From Paenibacillus oralis (GTDB lineage: Bacteria; Bacillota; Bacilli; Paenibacillales; Paenibacillaceae), in the NCBI RefSeq assembly GCF_003863965.1, contig NZ_RRCN01000002.1, positions 64,569 through 128,568 of the forward strand: 64,000 bases of DNA. Direction: 5' to 3'. Numbering within the stretch: position 1 is the first letter of the stretch; each line of letters starts with the position of its first letter. Below the pieces are notes generated by a model. It worked only from the letters and a program-made list of their open reading frames with translations, did not search any database and had not been told where the DNA came from. Below, in pieces: positions 54,976-62,817 of the stretch. Position numbers and translations under genes: made by a program.

Positions 54976-56427
54976 ATGAGCGTAAAGGAAAATATCAAAT
55001 TGATCCTTCAAAAGGTGTATCAAATCAGTCGTAAGAAAGAGACTCCTCGCATTTGGCTGCAGCATCTTGTATGCGAAGCAAGTGGTTTTGTCCCAGGTCA
55101 GGAGATTTACATTAAATTGAACGAAGAGGATAAAGAGATTCTGATCCAGAATCGCGAATTCGAAGAAGGGGATTCGGAAAGCATTCATCAAGTCCATGTC
55201 TCCTCGAGAATCAACAAAGTAAGTGGGGAGGCAAGGCCTCTTGTTGATTCGGCACGGGATTCGTATGCTTCGGTGATTTCTGTACAAGATAAGGTTGAAA
55301 TATGCGTGTATAGTCTGGGCGGATACTCTCGCGTTGTTGTTCGACCGCTTCGCTTTAAGCTTTTCAACACTGAGACTTTCGAGACACCTAGCGACGAGAG
55401 AATTCGGCTTCTGAGCATTGCGGCAGGCGCGGGAATCGGAACGAGCTATTTTCGGTCTACCCAGTATTTCACCCCCGTTCAAGAAATCGAGATGGATGAG
55501 GATTCTGCAGAAAATCTGAAGCTAAATTATCCAAATTCTTTTTTGTTCCACGGTGACCTAAGAGACTGCAATGTCGTGTCGAAGGCTGACGTTGCGTTGG
55601 TAACGTTACCGTGCAATGAGCATTCCAGTTTGGGGGATGGGAACCAAGGGGTGTTTATCAACCTAACTTTGGCGGCGGCTAAGATTATTAAGGCTGCTGA
55701 ACCTCGAATCGTTTTTTTTGAAAATGTTCCGGCCTTTTATAAGACCCGAGCATTTACGGATCTACAGGCTTTGCTTATCAGAGATTACCCATATTGGATT
55801 GGGCCAGTAAAACTCGAAAGTCATGATTTTGGTTCCATCGCGAAGCGAGAGAGGAGCTATTCTCTTGCTTTTCGTTACCAGGAGGATATGATGAAATTCA
55901 GAGTCCCTTCACCTCCTAGCAAAGTTCGGAGAAAGAAGCTTAAGGAATTCCTTGATTCGAAAGAGACGGAACACGAGTGGAAGTCGTTGGAGAAGTGGCT
56001 TGCCTCATTCAATTCGAAGGCAGATAAAAACAATGCGTGGGCCAATCGTTCAACTGACCTAACGTTTGTGGACGAAAATGCGACGATGATCCAATGCATA
56101 CCTAAGCGTTACCGTTCCCATTGTGCCAGCAATACTTACGTTATGAATCCAGACAAGCAACAATGGAGATTCTTGACCGTTACCGAGTTGCGCCGCATTT
56201 TCGGTATACCAGATGATTTCAAGTTCTCCATCCATACGCCTCTCTGGAGGATTTATGAGCAAATTGGGCAGTCCGCATGTGGTCGTGTTTTCCGTGCATT
56301 TGCAAATGAAATTGCTGCAGTATTCTTCGAGGCTATGCTGAGAGTGCCTTCTCCTGAGAAGAAGGATGAGGATGTTCTTCCTTTTGAGCTGGACGCAGAT
56401 GGTCAGTTGCAGCTACTGATGATCTAA
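54976..56427 (+). CDS. C5-cytosine methyltransferase-like protein 3
   Basis: 483 residues. Its N-terminus is a shorter, diverged version of the AbrB-like segment (GQEIYIKLNEEDKEILIQ). The catalytic region is closest to canonical enzymes: motif I LSIAAGAGIGTSYF, EIEMDEDSAENLKLNYP, FHGDLRDC, motif IV LPCNEHSSLG (PC present), motif VI FFENVPAFYKTRAF (ENV present), GSIAKRERSYSLAF (R-E-R), and block X QIGQSACGRVFRAFANEIA. Paralogue of proteins 1 and 2. The strong AGGAGGAGG site serves a 9-codon frame from TTG 54950 whose TGA overlaps this ATG (ATGA), suggesting coupled translation. Confidence 0.75.
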   Translation: MSVKENIKLILQKVYQISRKKETPRIWLQHLVCEASGFVPGQEIYIKLNEEDKEILIQNREFEEGDSESIHQVHVSSRINKVSGEARPLVDSARDSYASVISVQDKVEICVYSLGGYSRVVVRPLRFKLFNTETFETPSDERIRLLSIAAGAGIGTSYFRSTQYFTPVQEIEMDEDSAENLKLNYPNSFLFHGDLRDCNVVSKADVALVTLPCNEHSSLGDGNQGVFINLTLAAAKIIKAAEPRIVFFENVPAFYKTRAFTDLQALLIRDYPYWIGPVKLESHDFGSIAKRERSYSLAFRYQEDMMKFRVPSPPSKVRRKKLKEFLDSKETEHEWKSLEKWLASFNSKADKNNAWANRSTDLTFVDENATMIQCIPKRYRSHCASNTYVMNPDKQQWRFLTVTELRRIFGIPDDFKFSIHTPLWRIYEQIGQSACGRVFRAFANEIAAVFFEAMLRVPSPEKKDEDVLPFELDADGQLQLLMI

Positions 56428-56436
56428 TATCTATGA

Positions 56437-56468
56437 ATTTGGGCCGGTGGGTTATCCGGTCCTTTTTC
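56437..56468 (+). terminator. intrinsic terminator
   Basis: GGGCCGG pairs with CCGGTCC, followed by TTTTTCTTTTC. Confidence 0.75.
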
Positions 56469-56484
56469 TTTTCAATTGTAAAAG

Positions 56485-56745
56485 TACATGATACAATAAG
56501 GCCATACCTTATCATTTTCTATCACATTTTTCTTATCCTCGGTCCCGGGACTTATGAGGAAATTCTACCTTACACTAATGCGCCTTCAAGCGAAAAAGAC
56601 TTAATTGGGGATCTGCGTCCTTTATGTCTGTACTTTGAACGACGTTTTTTATATGATAATGGAAAATGCGTTTATCAGAGTTACTAATCACTGTTTTTCA
56701 GGTATTAGTGGCCGTGATAGACGCATTTTTTGCGTCTTACAACCC
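56485..56745 (+). ncRNA. leader RNA copy 16 (long, divergent)
   Basis: TACAATAAG box near 56492, then CATACCTTAT as in other copies. The 5' hairpin (CCTC...GAGG, 56537-56559) is followed by AATTCTACC. AATGCGCC (56577) pairs with GACGCATT (56720), then T6. The inner part is longer than in the other copies. The tail GCGTCTTACAACCCAC is intact. Confidence 0.6.
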
Positions 56746-56770
56746 ACTTTATTCACAAGGAGAGGATGTC

Positions 56771-57120
56771 ATGAAACTTGCAAAAAGCCAAAAAAAAAGC
56801 CGAGTCGTAGTTCATGTCTCGGGGGTGTCGCAGACGTGGCGAGCACCAGAGGTGATGTTGAAGTCTGTTTGCTGGTTTTCGAAAATTTTGAAGAAACTCC
56901 AAACATGGGTGACAAGGATTCTCGCTTGATCAACTGTCCACATTGCGATAGAAACGGTAGCGTTTATGAGTGGAATGCCACGACTATCCATGCCAAAACG
57001 GATTCCGATTCCAGTGGGGGCGTTACTCGAATTCACGAAGCTGAACCTGAAGACGAATTTCATTGTCCCTATTGTTTTGAAGTTTCGACATTTGTCGATC
57101 TAAAAATCTTTAAGGAATAA
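56771..57120 (+). pseudogene. zinc-ribbon gene with a frameshift at an A9 tract
   Basis: ATG 56771 (CAAGGAGAGG upstream) opens MKLAKSQKK. At nine A (56790-56798) the coding character moves to the frame reading GGVADVASTRGDVEVCLLVF, EETPNMGDKDSRLINCPHCD and EDEFHCPYCFEVSTFVDLKI, ending at 57120. Two C-x-x-C pairs form a zinc ribbon. Adding one A would give a continuous protein of about 116 residues. It may be mutation, sequencing miscount, or transcriptional slippage. Confidence 0.55.
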
Positions 57121-57185
57121 GCAATTCACTTGCTCTTTCCAAAGAGCCATTTTAATGACAAAAATATCTTATGGAGGGAATTGAG

Positions 57186-57338
57186 ATGATTCAATTAGCA
57201 CTTTCTCTGGATGGATCAGCTACACTTGTCGAGGAGATCGTACCTATCTACATAGAAGATGGGGATTCTAAGGAAATGCTCGGTAACCCCGAGATTGAGG
57301 AAAATGTTTCTGATGCTCAACTTGCTTTCGCTTTTTAA
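57186..57338 (+). CDS. small acidic protein
   Basis: 50 residues from ATG 57186 with TTATGGAGGG upstream. MIQLALSLDGSATLVEEIVP, a IYIEDGDSKEML loop, and an acidic tail ending in AFAF. No family recognised. It ends just before a terminator. Confidence 0.55.
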   Translation: MIQLALSLDGSATLVEEIVPIYIEDGDSKEMLGNPEIEENVSDAQLAFAF

Positions 57339-57356
57339 TCCATGCATGGCGTGTCA

Positions 57357-57392
57357 AAGGCCCGGGAACTTTCAACCAGGCCTTTTTTATTT
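57357..57392 (+). terminator. intrinsic terminator
   Basis: AGGCC pairs with GGCCT across CGGGAACTTTCAACCA, followed by TTTTTATTTTTATTC. Confidence 0.65.
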
Positions 57393-57417
57393 TTATTCAC
57401 GATAAGGAGAATGCCGG

Positions 57418-57684
57418 ATGAATGGGATCATGGTTTTGTTTTATGACCCTAACTATGGACTCGCCATTGAAGATGCTCTTGAGAAATCAGGAGTTTCATA
57501 TTCAATGTTAAAGACACCTGAAATGTTGTTTGAGGTCGATCCTCTGTTTTGCAAAACGATGATCGAAGCAGATACAAATAAAGAAACGTTGAAGGGATTA
57601 AAGGATTCACGTCAGCTCAATATCGCAGGAGCTTTTGTGAAATTTAACGATCGGTATGAGTCCATCACTTTGGAGGCGATCTAA
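57418..57684 (+). CDS. hypothetical protein, coupled to DndC-like gene
   Basis: 88 residues from ATG 57418 (ATAAGGAG upstream). Thioredoxin-like length, but no C-x-x-C; the single Cys is in DPLFCKTM. N-terminal strand IMVLFYDPNYGLAIEDAL. No family recognised. The stop abuts the TTG start of the DndC-like gene, indicating coupling. Confidence 0.6.
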   Translation: MNGIMVLFYDPNYGLAIEDALEKSGVSYSMLKTPEMLFEVDPLFCKTMIEADTNKETLKGLKDSRQLNIAGAFVKFNDRYESITLEAI

Positions 57685-58548
57685 TTGGCGCAATTGACTC
57701 TATTTGCAGAGTGGGAAGAGAAGGAGAAGGTTCCCAATCTTACCCCGCGAACCATCGTCCAGGCTGAGCTAAAGCCTGTCTGTGACGAGGTTCGAGAGGT
57801 GATTGAACGGATCAAAGAGGCTTACCTCGATCCTACGATAAATCGGCCATGGGTCATCGCTTCGTCGATGGGAAAAGATTCGACGTTGCTTTGCTTGTGT
57901 ATTTGGATTGCATTATCAGAGATACCTTCGGTACAACGGACGCGGCAGGTGTATATTATCAGCAGTGACACGGGCCTCGAAAATCCAGGATTAAAGGCGT
58001 TTGTTCATGAATCTATTGAAAAGATGAAATTGAGCGCCGTTGAACAGGGGCTCGATTGTTTGCATGCTCAAATTGTCATGCCAGATCAGAAGAACAGATT
58101 CGCTGCGAAAGCAATTGCACATGGTGTACCACTTTCAACACCAGCTTCGCCTTTTAGATGGTGTACGGATTCCTTTAAGATATCTCCTACCGAAGTTTTT
58201 ATTAAGAGTCTGCTGGCCGAGTATGGGGAAGTCGTAATTTTTACCGGTGTTCGTAATGATGAATCCATAAATAGAGCAGCTTCCATCAAGCGAAATGGTG
58301 CGGACAAGTTCATTTTCCAAAAGTATAAACCGACCAAAGGAAAGGATGGAACCCATGAGCGTAAGCCCATGAAGGGAAGATTTGAGTGCCATCCTATCAA
58401 GGAGATTTCTGACGATGTATTGTGGGATACCTTGATGAAATGGTCTAAATTCCCTTGGAAAACCCGGTTTCTCCAACTTTACGCATTGTACCGAGATACG
58501 GGAGAGTGTCCGATGCAGGTGCGCTTTGTTCTCAGACAATCTGCGTAG
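57685..58548 (+). CDS. DndC-like phosphoadenosine phosphosulfate reductase family protein
   Basis: 287 residues from TTG 57685. PP-loop SSMGKDSTLLCLCIWIAL, a DndC-like ISSDTGLENPGLKAFVHES, a substrate segment TPASPFRWCTDSFKISPTEV (R-W-C-T), FTGVRNDESINRAASIK, and a C-terminal LYALYRDTGECPMQ. In DndC the last part runs into a cysteine-rich tail; here it stops shortly after GECP, so the C-terminus may be truncated. DndC activates sulfur for DNA phosphorothioation with DndD/E, which were not recognised here. Alternatively it serves a phage base-modification pathway with the C5-methyltransferase-like proteins. Confidence 0.75.
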   Translation: MAQLTLFAEWEEKEKVPNLTPRTIVQAELKPVCDEVREVIERIKEAYLDPTINRPWVIASSMGKDSTLLCLCIWIALSEIPSVQRTRQVYIISSDTGLENPGLKAFVHESIEKMKLSAVEQGLDCLHAQIVMPDQKNRFAAKAIAHGVPLSTPASPFRWCTDSFKISPTEVFIKSLLAEYGEVVIFTGVRNDESINRAASIKRNGADKFIFQKYKPTKGKDGTHERKPMKGRFECHPIKEISDDVLWDTLMKWSKFPWKTRFLQLYALYRDTGECPMQVRFVLRQSA

Positions 58549-58583
58549 AAATACGCAATAAAACTGGGGGAATTGACGGAAAA

Positions 58584-58612
58584 AGGGAGCAATCCATATT
58601 GAATCACTCCCT
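58584..58612. terminator. bidirectional hairpin between convergent genes
   Basis: AGGGAG (58584-58589) pairs with CTCCCT (58607-58612), with A-rich DNA on its left. It lies between the DndC-like gene and the leftward gene, whose stop is at 58604. Confidence 0.5.
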
Positions 58613-58918
58613 GCGAAGTCGGCGTATAAGGTCATCATTCAACAGTGAACTATACGTGATTAGATCTTCTTCTGATATTGAATTGAAGAGCACTACCTTA
58701 TCAGGGTGAGTTCTTCTTGCTTTCAAAACAGATAATACATCATCCAAAAGAATGTTTAAATGAAGGTCACTAAATCCGTTAAGTTCCGTCCGGGGTTCTG
58801 ATTTATGGCTGTCAGTAAAGCCGAGAACGATAGTCTTGAGATAGTCCACAAAATCAGAAAAACGTTGCTCTATGGTGTCTGGCGCAGACAAGTTATCTTG
58901 GATCTGATTAATCGACAT
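58604..58918 (-). CDS. hypothetical protein
   Basis: 104 residues in the minus direction, starting at the ATG ending at 58918 (AAAGAGG seven bases upstream). Helical and acidic (LNILLDDVLSVLKARRTH). A TATAAT-like box (plus-strand ATTATA at 58953-58958) is the likely promoter. No family recognised. Upstream lies the first of two tandem group II introns. Confidence 0.55.
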   Translation of the reverse strand: MSINQIQDNLSAPDTIEQRFSDFVDYLKTIVLGFTDSHKSEPRTELNGFSDLHLNILLDDVLSVLKARRTHPDKVVLFNSISEEDLITYSSLLNDDLIRRLRRE

Positions 58919-58989
58919 GACCATACCTCTTTCCTAGTGGGGTTTCGCACTCATTATAGCATATCAGTTCCAAGACCGTTGATTCTAAC

Positions 58990-59724
58990 TCAACATTCGA
59001 ATAGGTAGGGGCAGTTCCTACTATGGTTATAAGATCGGATAACTTTCCCTGATACTCCGACATGCATCATATCTTCCAATATGGTGTATGAAGCTCGGTG
59101 AAGACGGCGAAAAGCTGACCTGCGAAGTGGTAAGCGAAGTAGTCGGGGGGCCAAAAGGTTGCTATGTCGAGAATGTACCCACGCGGTACTGACGAACCTC
59201 CGAAAGTAAACCTCGAAAGGGCAGAAAGAGTTAAACAAGAAGCTCTTCCCCTCCACAGTGAGGATTAGTCGCGGCCGGCGTAGAACTGCATTGCGTGCGG
59301 CTGTAGGTATCTCGCAGAAGATACTTGCCTTACGTCCACCGATCACGGACAAAAAGGTGGCTAACGGGGCTAGGAGGCGGCTAAGGCAGTTGTTAAAGGC
59401 TAGAATGTTGGGAACAAAGGAAGTTCAGCTGGGAATGCGAACGGTGGAAGGCCGAATGTTCCACTCAGGTAGGAAATGACCTGAAAAGCTGAATGGCAGC
59501 AGCCCGTAGTAGTGTTGAAGCAGAGTAATGTCTGTGGAGCGAAGGGGCATAGCCGACATCTGCAAAATTTTTTCTATCATATAGGGAAAACTAGCAGTGC
59601 AATTTTGAATGATGTCGGTGGAACGCGGAATGACGGGAAACTGTCACGTTCCGTGTGAAGTGGGGGAAAAGTGGTTCCTAACGGGTAAAGTCGAGGAATG
59701 CCCTTACCTATCACTATGTTGGTG
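58990..59724 (+). mobile_element. ORF-less group II intron-like element (copy A)
   Basis: A domain I-like 5' region shares long blocks with copy B (GATACTCCGACATGC, GAAGCTCGGTGAAGACGGCG, CTGCGAAGTGGT, GTAGTCGG). The later AGGAAATGACCTGA and GTGGAGCGAAGGGGCATAG blocks are also shared. A domain V-like helix lies at 59621-59671 (GAACGCGGAATGACGGGAAA, TTCCGTGTGAAG, GGGGGAAAAG), followed by the ending CTTACCTATCACTAT near 59724. The domain IV ORF is deleted (only AT-rich remnants near 59570). Ends are approximate. Confidence 0.65.
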
Positions 59725-59817
59725 AAATGAAACAATCTTGCGGCACATCGAGGAACGGCTGTGTAATTTGCCTCTTTGTCGTGTGCCTTGTTACCGTACA
59801 ATCCGGGAAAGTTGGTA

Positions 59818-59943
59818 TTAAAGTTGTGTCCTGAACAATAAAGTTTTGTTCTGGATGCAATAAAGTTGTATTCTGAGCAATAAAGTTGTGTTCTGAATGC
59901 AATAAAGTTATGTACCCAACAATTAAGTTGTGTACTAGGCATC
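59818..59943. repeat. six 20-22 bp AATAAAGTTGTG repeats
   Basis: AAAGTT (TAAGTT in the last unit) recurs at 59821, 59841, 59863, 59883, 59904 and 59925 (spacing 20, 22, 20, 21, 21), inside units like CAATAAAGTTGTATTCTGAG. Regularly spaced 20-22 bp units with AATAAAGT are reminiscent of TnsB/MuA-type transposase binding sites at transposon ends. No such transposase was recognised nearby. Confidence 0.6.
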
Positions 59944-60662
59944 TAATACCAATGTCCATTCGTAGAAATACACGGTAAAAACGGTGTACCCGACCAAACG
60001 GGTATAACTCTACAGTCGAAATGGAAGGGGAAGTACCTTCCCGAGTAGAATGTTGGCTACTCCGCTCTGATACTCCGACATGCAATCATCATTACCGTTG
60101 ATTGTATGAAGCTCGGTGAAGACGGCGAAAAACAGACCTGCGAAGTGGTTAGTGAAGTAGTCGGGAGGCTATAAAGTCGCTATGCTTATGGGATTGCGAA
60201 AAGCAATAGCAAGAACCATCGGAGGTACGGTTCGTAAAGGCAGGAATACTGAAAATGAAGGTATCCACTCCTTAAATGGAGTTCAGCCGCGACTTGGGTA
60301 ATTACAAATGCTCATGTTGTATCGTTTCACAGAAACGGTGTCCTGCGCCCCCCCAACTACGGGTAAAAGGATGACTGACGGGTCATAGATGGAAGCTAAG
60401 GCGACTATGTAAAGCTAGACTGTAGGGAACAAGGGAAGCTCGGAAGGGGATGCCAAGTGCGGTAATGCACGATGACCCGAAGAGGTAGGAAATGACCTCT
60501 GAGTCCGAGCGGCAGCTGCCCGTAGTAGCGTTGAAGCAAAGTAATGTTTGTGGAGCGAAGGGGCATAGTCATAAACCAAAATGGGGAAATGATCTAACCT
60601 GTCAAGGAAGCCGTTGTGCATACCTGACTAAAGCCAAGCACGGTAATTCCTCGAAAGGAGGG

Positions 60663-62561
60663 ATGCCATTGGTACAAAAATTTGACTATCCAAACTCTGA
60701 AACAGAATTCAGAGCCTTACAAGACGAGATGTATCGCGTCTCACATGAGGCTGTCACACGAGGCACAAATGCTTCGTTTAAGGGACTCCTCGAAATCGTC
60801 TCGTCGGAGGCCGTCATTATGACTGCTATCCATAAGGTTAAAGCGAACAGCGGAAGTAAGACACCTGGACCGAACGGTAGGAACATCGACGATATCCTCC
60901 AGCAACCTTATAAAAAGGTCTGCGAGTGGTTCCGCTCGTACATCCAACACTATTGCCCAGGTCTCATACGCAGACAATTCATCCCCAAAAACGGAAACCC
61001 ATTAGAGGTTCGCCCTCTTGGTATCCCAGATATTGAGGATAGAATCGTCCAAGATTGCTTGAGATCCGTTCTGGAACCCATTCTCGAACCCCAGTTTTTC
61101 CGCCACTCATATGGGTTCCGTCCAATGCGGGACACCAAGATGGCATTAACCAGGGTTAACGGCACGATCCACAGAACCGGCTACCATTGGGTAATCGAGG
61201 GGGACATCAGCAAATTCTTCGACCGGGTTAACCATACCACTCTTCTCAAGAAGCTATGGGGCATGGGCATACGTGATCGGAGAGTTCTGATGATGGTCAA
61301 ATCGATGCTTAAAGCCGGGGTCATGGGAGAATCCACCTCTAATGAAATGGGCACCCCGCAAGGCGGTATCATCTCGCCCCTCCTTGCCAACGTTTATCTA
61401 AATGTATTTGATAAATGGGTGGTAAGAGAGTGGGAGGACAAGAAGCTCAAGCAACAACACTCAAGGGACGATTCGCGCTTCCGAGCAATGCGAAAATCCA
61501 CTAACCTCAAACCAGCCTATCTGGTGCGTTACGCAGACGATTGGGTACTCATTACCGATTCAAAGGCTAACGCAGAGAAGTGGAAACGCAGAATCGCTAA
61601 ATTCTTGTCGGTGAAGTTAAAGCTGCAGCTCTCTGAGGAGAAGACGAAGATCACCAACGTCACTAACTCTCCAGTAAAGTTTGTCGGCTTCAACATCAAA
61701 ATGGTAAAAGGGCAGGCAAGGCACGGATACATCACAAGAACCAGACCACCAAAGGAACGGCTTTCCACGAAAGTGGAGGAGGTTCGAAAAGCCATCAGGA
61801 GACTGAAATCAATCCCAATATTCGGGAAGGATCGGTTGGTTCACGAGATCAACGTGGTAAACTCCAAAATCCGAGGAATTATCGAATACTACAAAGCCGC
61901 CACCTGGGTCAACATTGACCTCAATAAGTACGCTGAGAGCCTACTTTACCTCGGACACCACGTTTTAAGGAAGTTCGGGGGAGAATGGACAAAAGCAAAC
62001 GAGGTCAATAATCTGGTGAGTGTCCATTCCAAGTACGAGACGAAGATTCCTGCTGTGTCACATGAGGGAATGAAATTTGGCCTAACCAGTTTAGCCTTCG
62101 TTAAATACGAAGACCCTCTAACAAAAGACCCGCTGGAATCACCCTACACCCCAGAAGGAAGTAACCGGTACTTCAAACGTACCGAGAAAAAATCCGTCCT
62201 CGCGCGTGCGGATGAACTGCTCAGTTTACACCTATCAAGTAAAATTGGGCACGATCAGACGTACGGCAAGAAGTTATATAACTTCGAATACTTCCTGAAC
62301 AGGGCATACGCCTTTAACAGGGATAGAGGGAAATGTAGGGTGTGTGGAGAACTCGTCTTCGCTTTCAACGTGGATATCCACCATGTCAGCCCGTGGCTGC
62401 CTGTTTATCTTGTGAACAAGGTTAAAAACCTTGCCACTTTACATGATACATGCCATGACCTAATTCATTCCGATAAGGATGTCTCATACCTACCTCAAAA
62501 AGAACAGGTCAAAATTCAGAGTTTTAGAGAAAAGTTAATCGCTACCCCATGGCGGATATGA
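60663..62561 (+). CDS. ltrA: group II intron reverse transcriptase/maturase with HNH endonuclease
   Basis: 632 residues from ATG 60663 (GAAAGGAGGG upstream). RT blocks: RPLGIPDIEDRIVQDCLRSV, HSYGFRPMRDTKMAL, WVIEGDISKFFDRVNH, MGTPQGGIISPLLANVYLNV, and the catalytic VRYADDWVLI. The maturase (X) domain covers about residues 390-480 (IRGIIEYYKAATWVN), and the C-terminal HNH domain has CRVCGELVFAFNVDIHHVSP ... HDTCHDLIH. Complete; it could mobilise copy B and possibly splice related introns in trans. Confidence 0.92.
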   Translation: MPLVQKFDYPNSETEFRALQDEMYRVSHEAVTRGTNASFKGLLEIVSSEAVIMTAIHKVKANSGSKTPGPNGRNIDDILQQPYKKVCEWFRSYIQHYCPGLIRRQFIPKNGNPLEVRPLGIPDIEDRIVQDCLRSVLEPILEPQFFRHSYGFRPMRDTKMALTRVNGTIHRTGYHWVIEGDISKFFDRVNHTTLLKKLWGMGIRDRRVLMMVKSMLKAGVMGESTSNEMGTPQGGIISPLLANVYLNVFDKWVVREWEDKKLKQQHSRDDSRFRAMRKSTNLKPAYLVRYADDWVLITDSKANAEKWKRRIAKFLSVKLKLQLSEEKTKITNVTNSPVKFVGFNIKMVKGQARHGYITRTRPPKERLSTKVEEVRKAIRRLKSIPIFGKDRLVHEINVVNSKIRGIIEYYKAATWVNIDLNKYAESLLYLGHHVLRKFGGEWTKANEVNNLVSVHSKYETKIPAVSHEGMKFGLTSLAFVKYEDPLTKDPLESPYTPEGSNRYFKRTEKKSVLARADELLSLHLSSKIGHDQTYGKKLYNFEYFLNRAYAFNRDRGKCRVCGELVFAFNVDIHHVSPWLPVYLVNKVKNLATLHDTCHDLIHSDKDVSYLPQKEQVKIQSFREKLIATPWRI

Positions 62562-62638
62562 TGGAACGCCGTATGAAGGGAAACTTTCACGTACGGTGTG
62601 AAGCGGGGGAAAAGGGCTCCTAGCGTTTAACCAAAACG

Positions 62639-62762
62639 TTGCCGCGAGTTGGATTGTTGAACCATAAGCTTGCCGCGAGTTCATTTGTTAAACCATATCA
62701 TTGCCAAAAATTCAAATCGGCAAAGTTATGCTTTAATACCCGGCAAAGTTATGCTTCAACTC
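62639..62762. repeat. two pairs of short direct repeats after domain V of intron B
   Basis: TTGCCGCGAGTT...ATT(G/T)GTT(G/A)AACCAT occurs at 62639 and 62670 (31-bp period), and CGGCAAAGTTATGCTT at 62718 and 62741 (23-bp period). The AAAGTTATG core resembles the AAAGTTGTG repeats at 59818-59943, so both intron copies are associated with similar repeat arrays. Confidence 0.65.
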
Positions 62763-62817
62763 GATGAAAGCTGGTTAGGCGTGGATGACTCTTACCTATC
62801 GCTATAAGGAAGACAGC

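Larger units (their letters stand above)
60000..62803 (+). mobile_element. group II intron with RT-maturase-endonuclease (copy B)
   Basis: The 5' region (from about 60040) is homologous to copy A and leads to the RT gene 60663-62561. Domain V-like sequence lies at 62564-62609 (GAACGCCGTATGAAGGGAAA, CGTACGGTGTGAAG, GGGGGAAAAG). The domain VI end resembles that of copy A (CTTACCTATCGCTAT, about 62789-62803), but is separated from domain V by a 130-bp repeat-rich insert. The 3' end lies just before the ribosome binding site of the next gene. Ends are approximate. Confidence 0.75.

Noticed and set aside
52274-58548. A complete Dnd phosphorothioation operon
   Set aside because: Only DndC-superfamily proteins were recognised; nothing like DndB, DndD (SMC-like ATPase), DndE or the cysteine desulfurase DndA is seen.
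59577-60085. Minus-strand ORFs over the AATAAAGTTGTG repeats
   Set aside because: Their sequence is just the translated tandem repeat (for example repeated LYCS/NFIA units), with no start signals.
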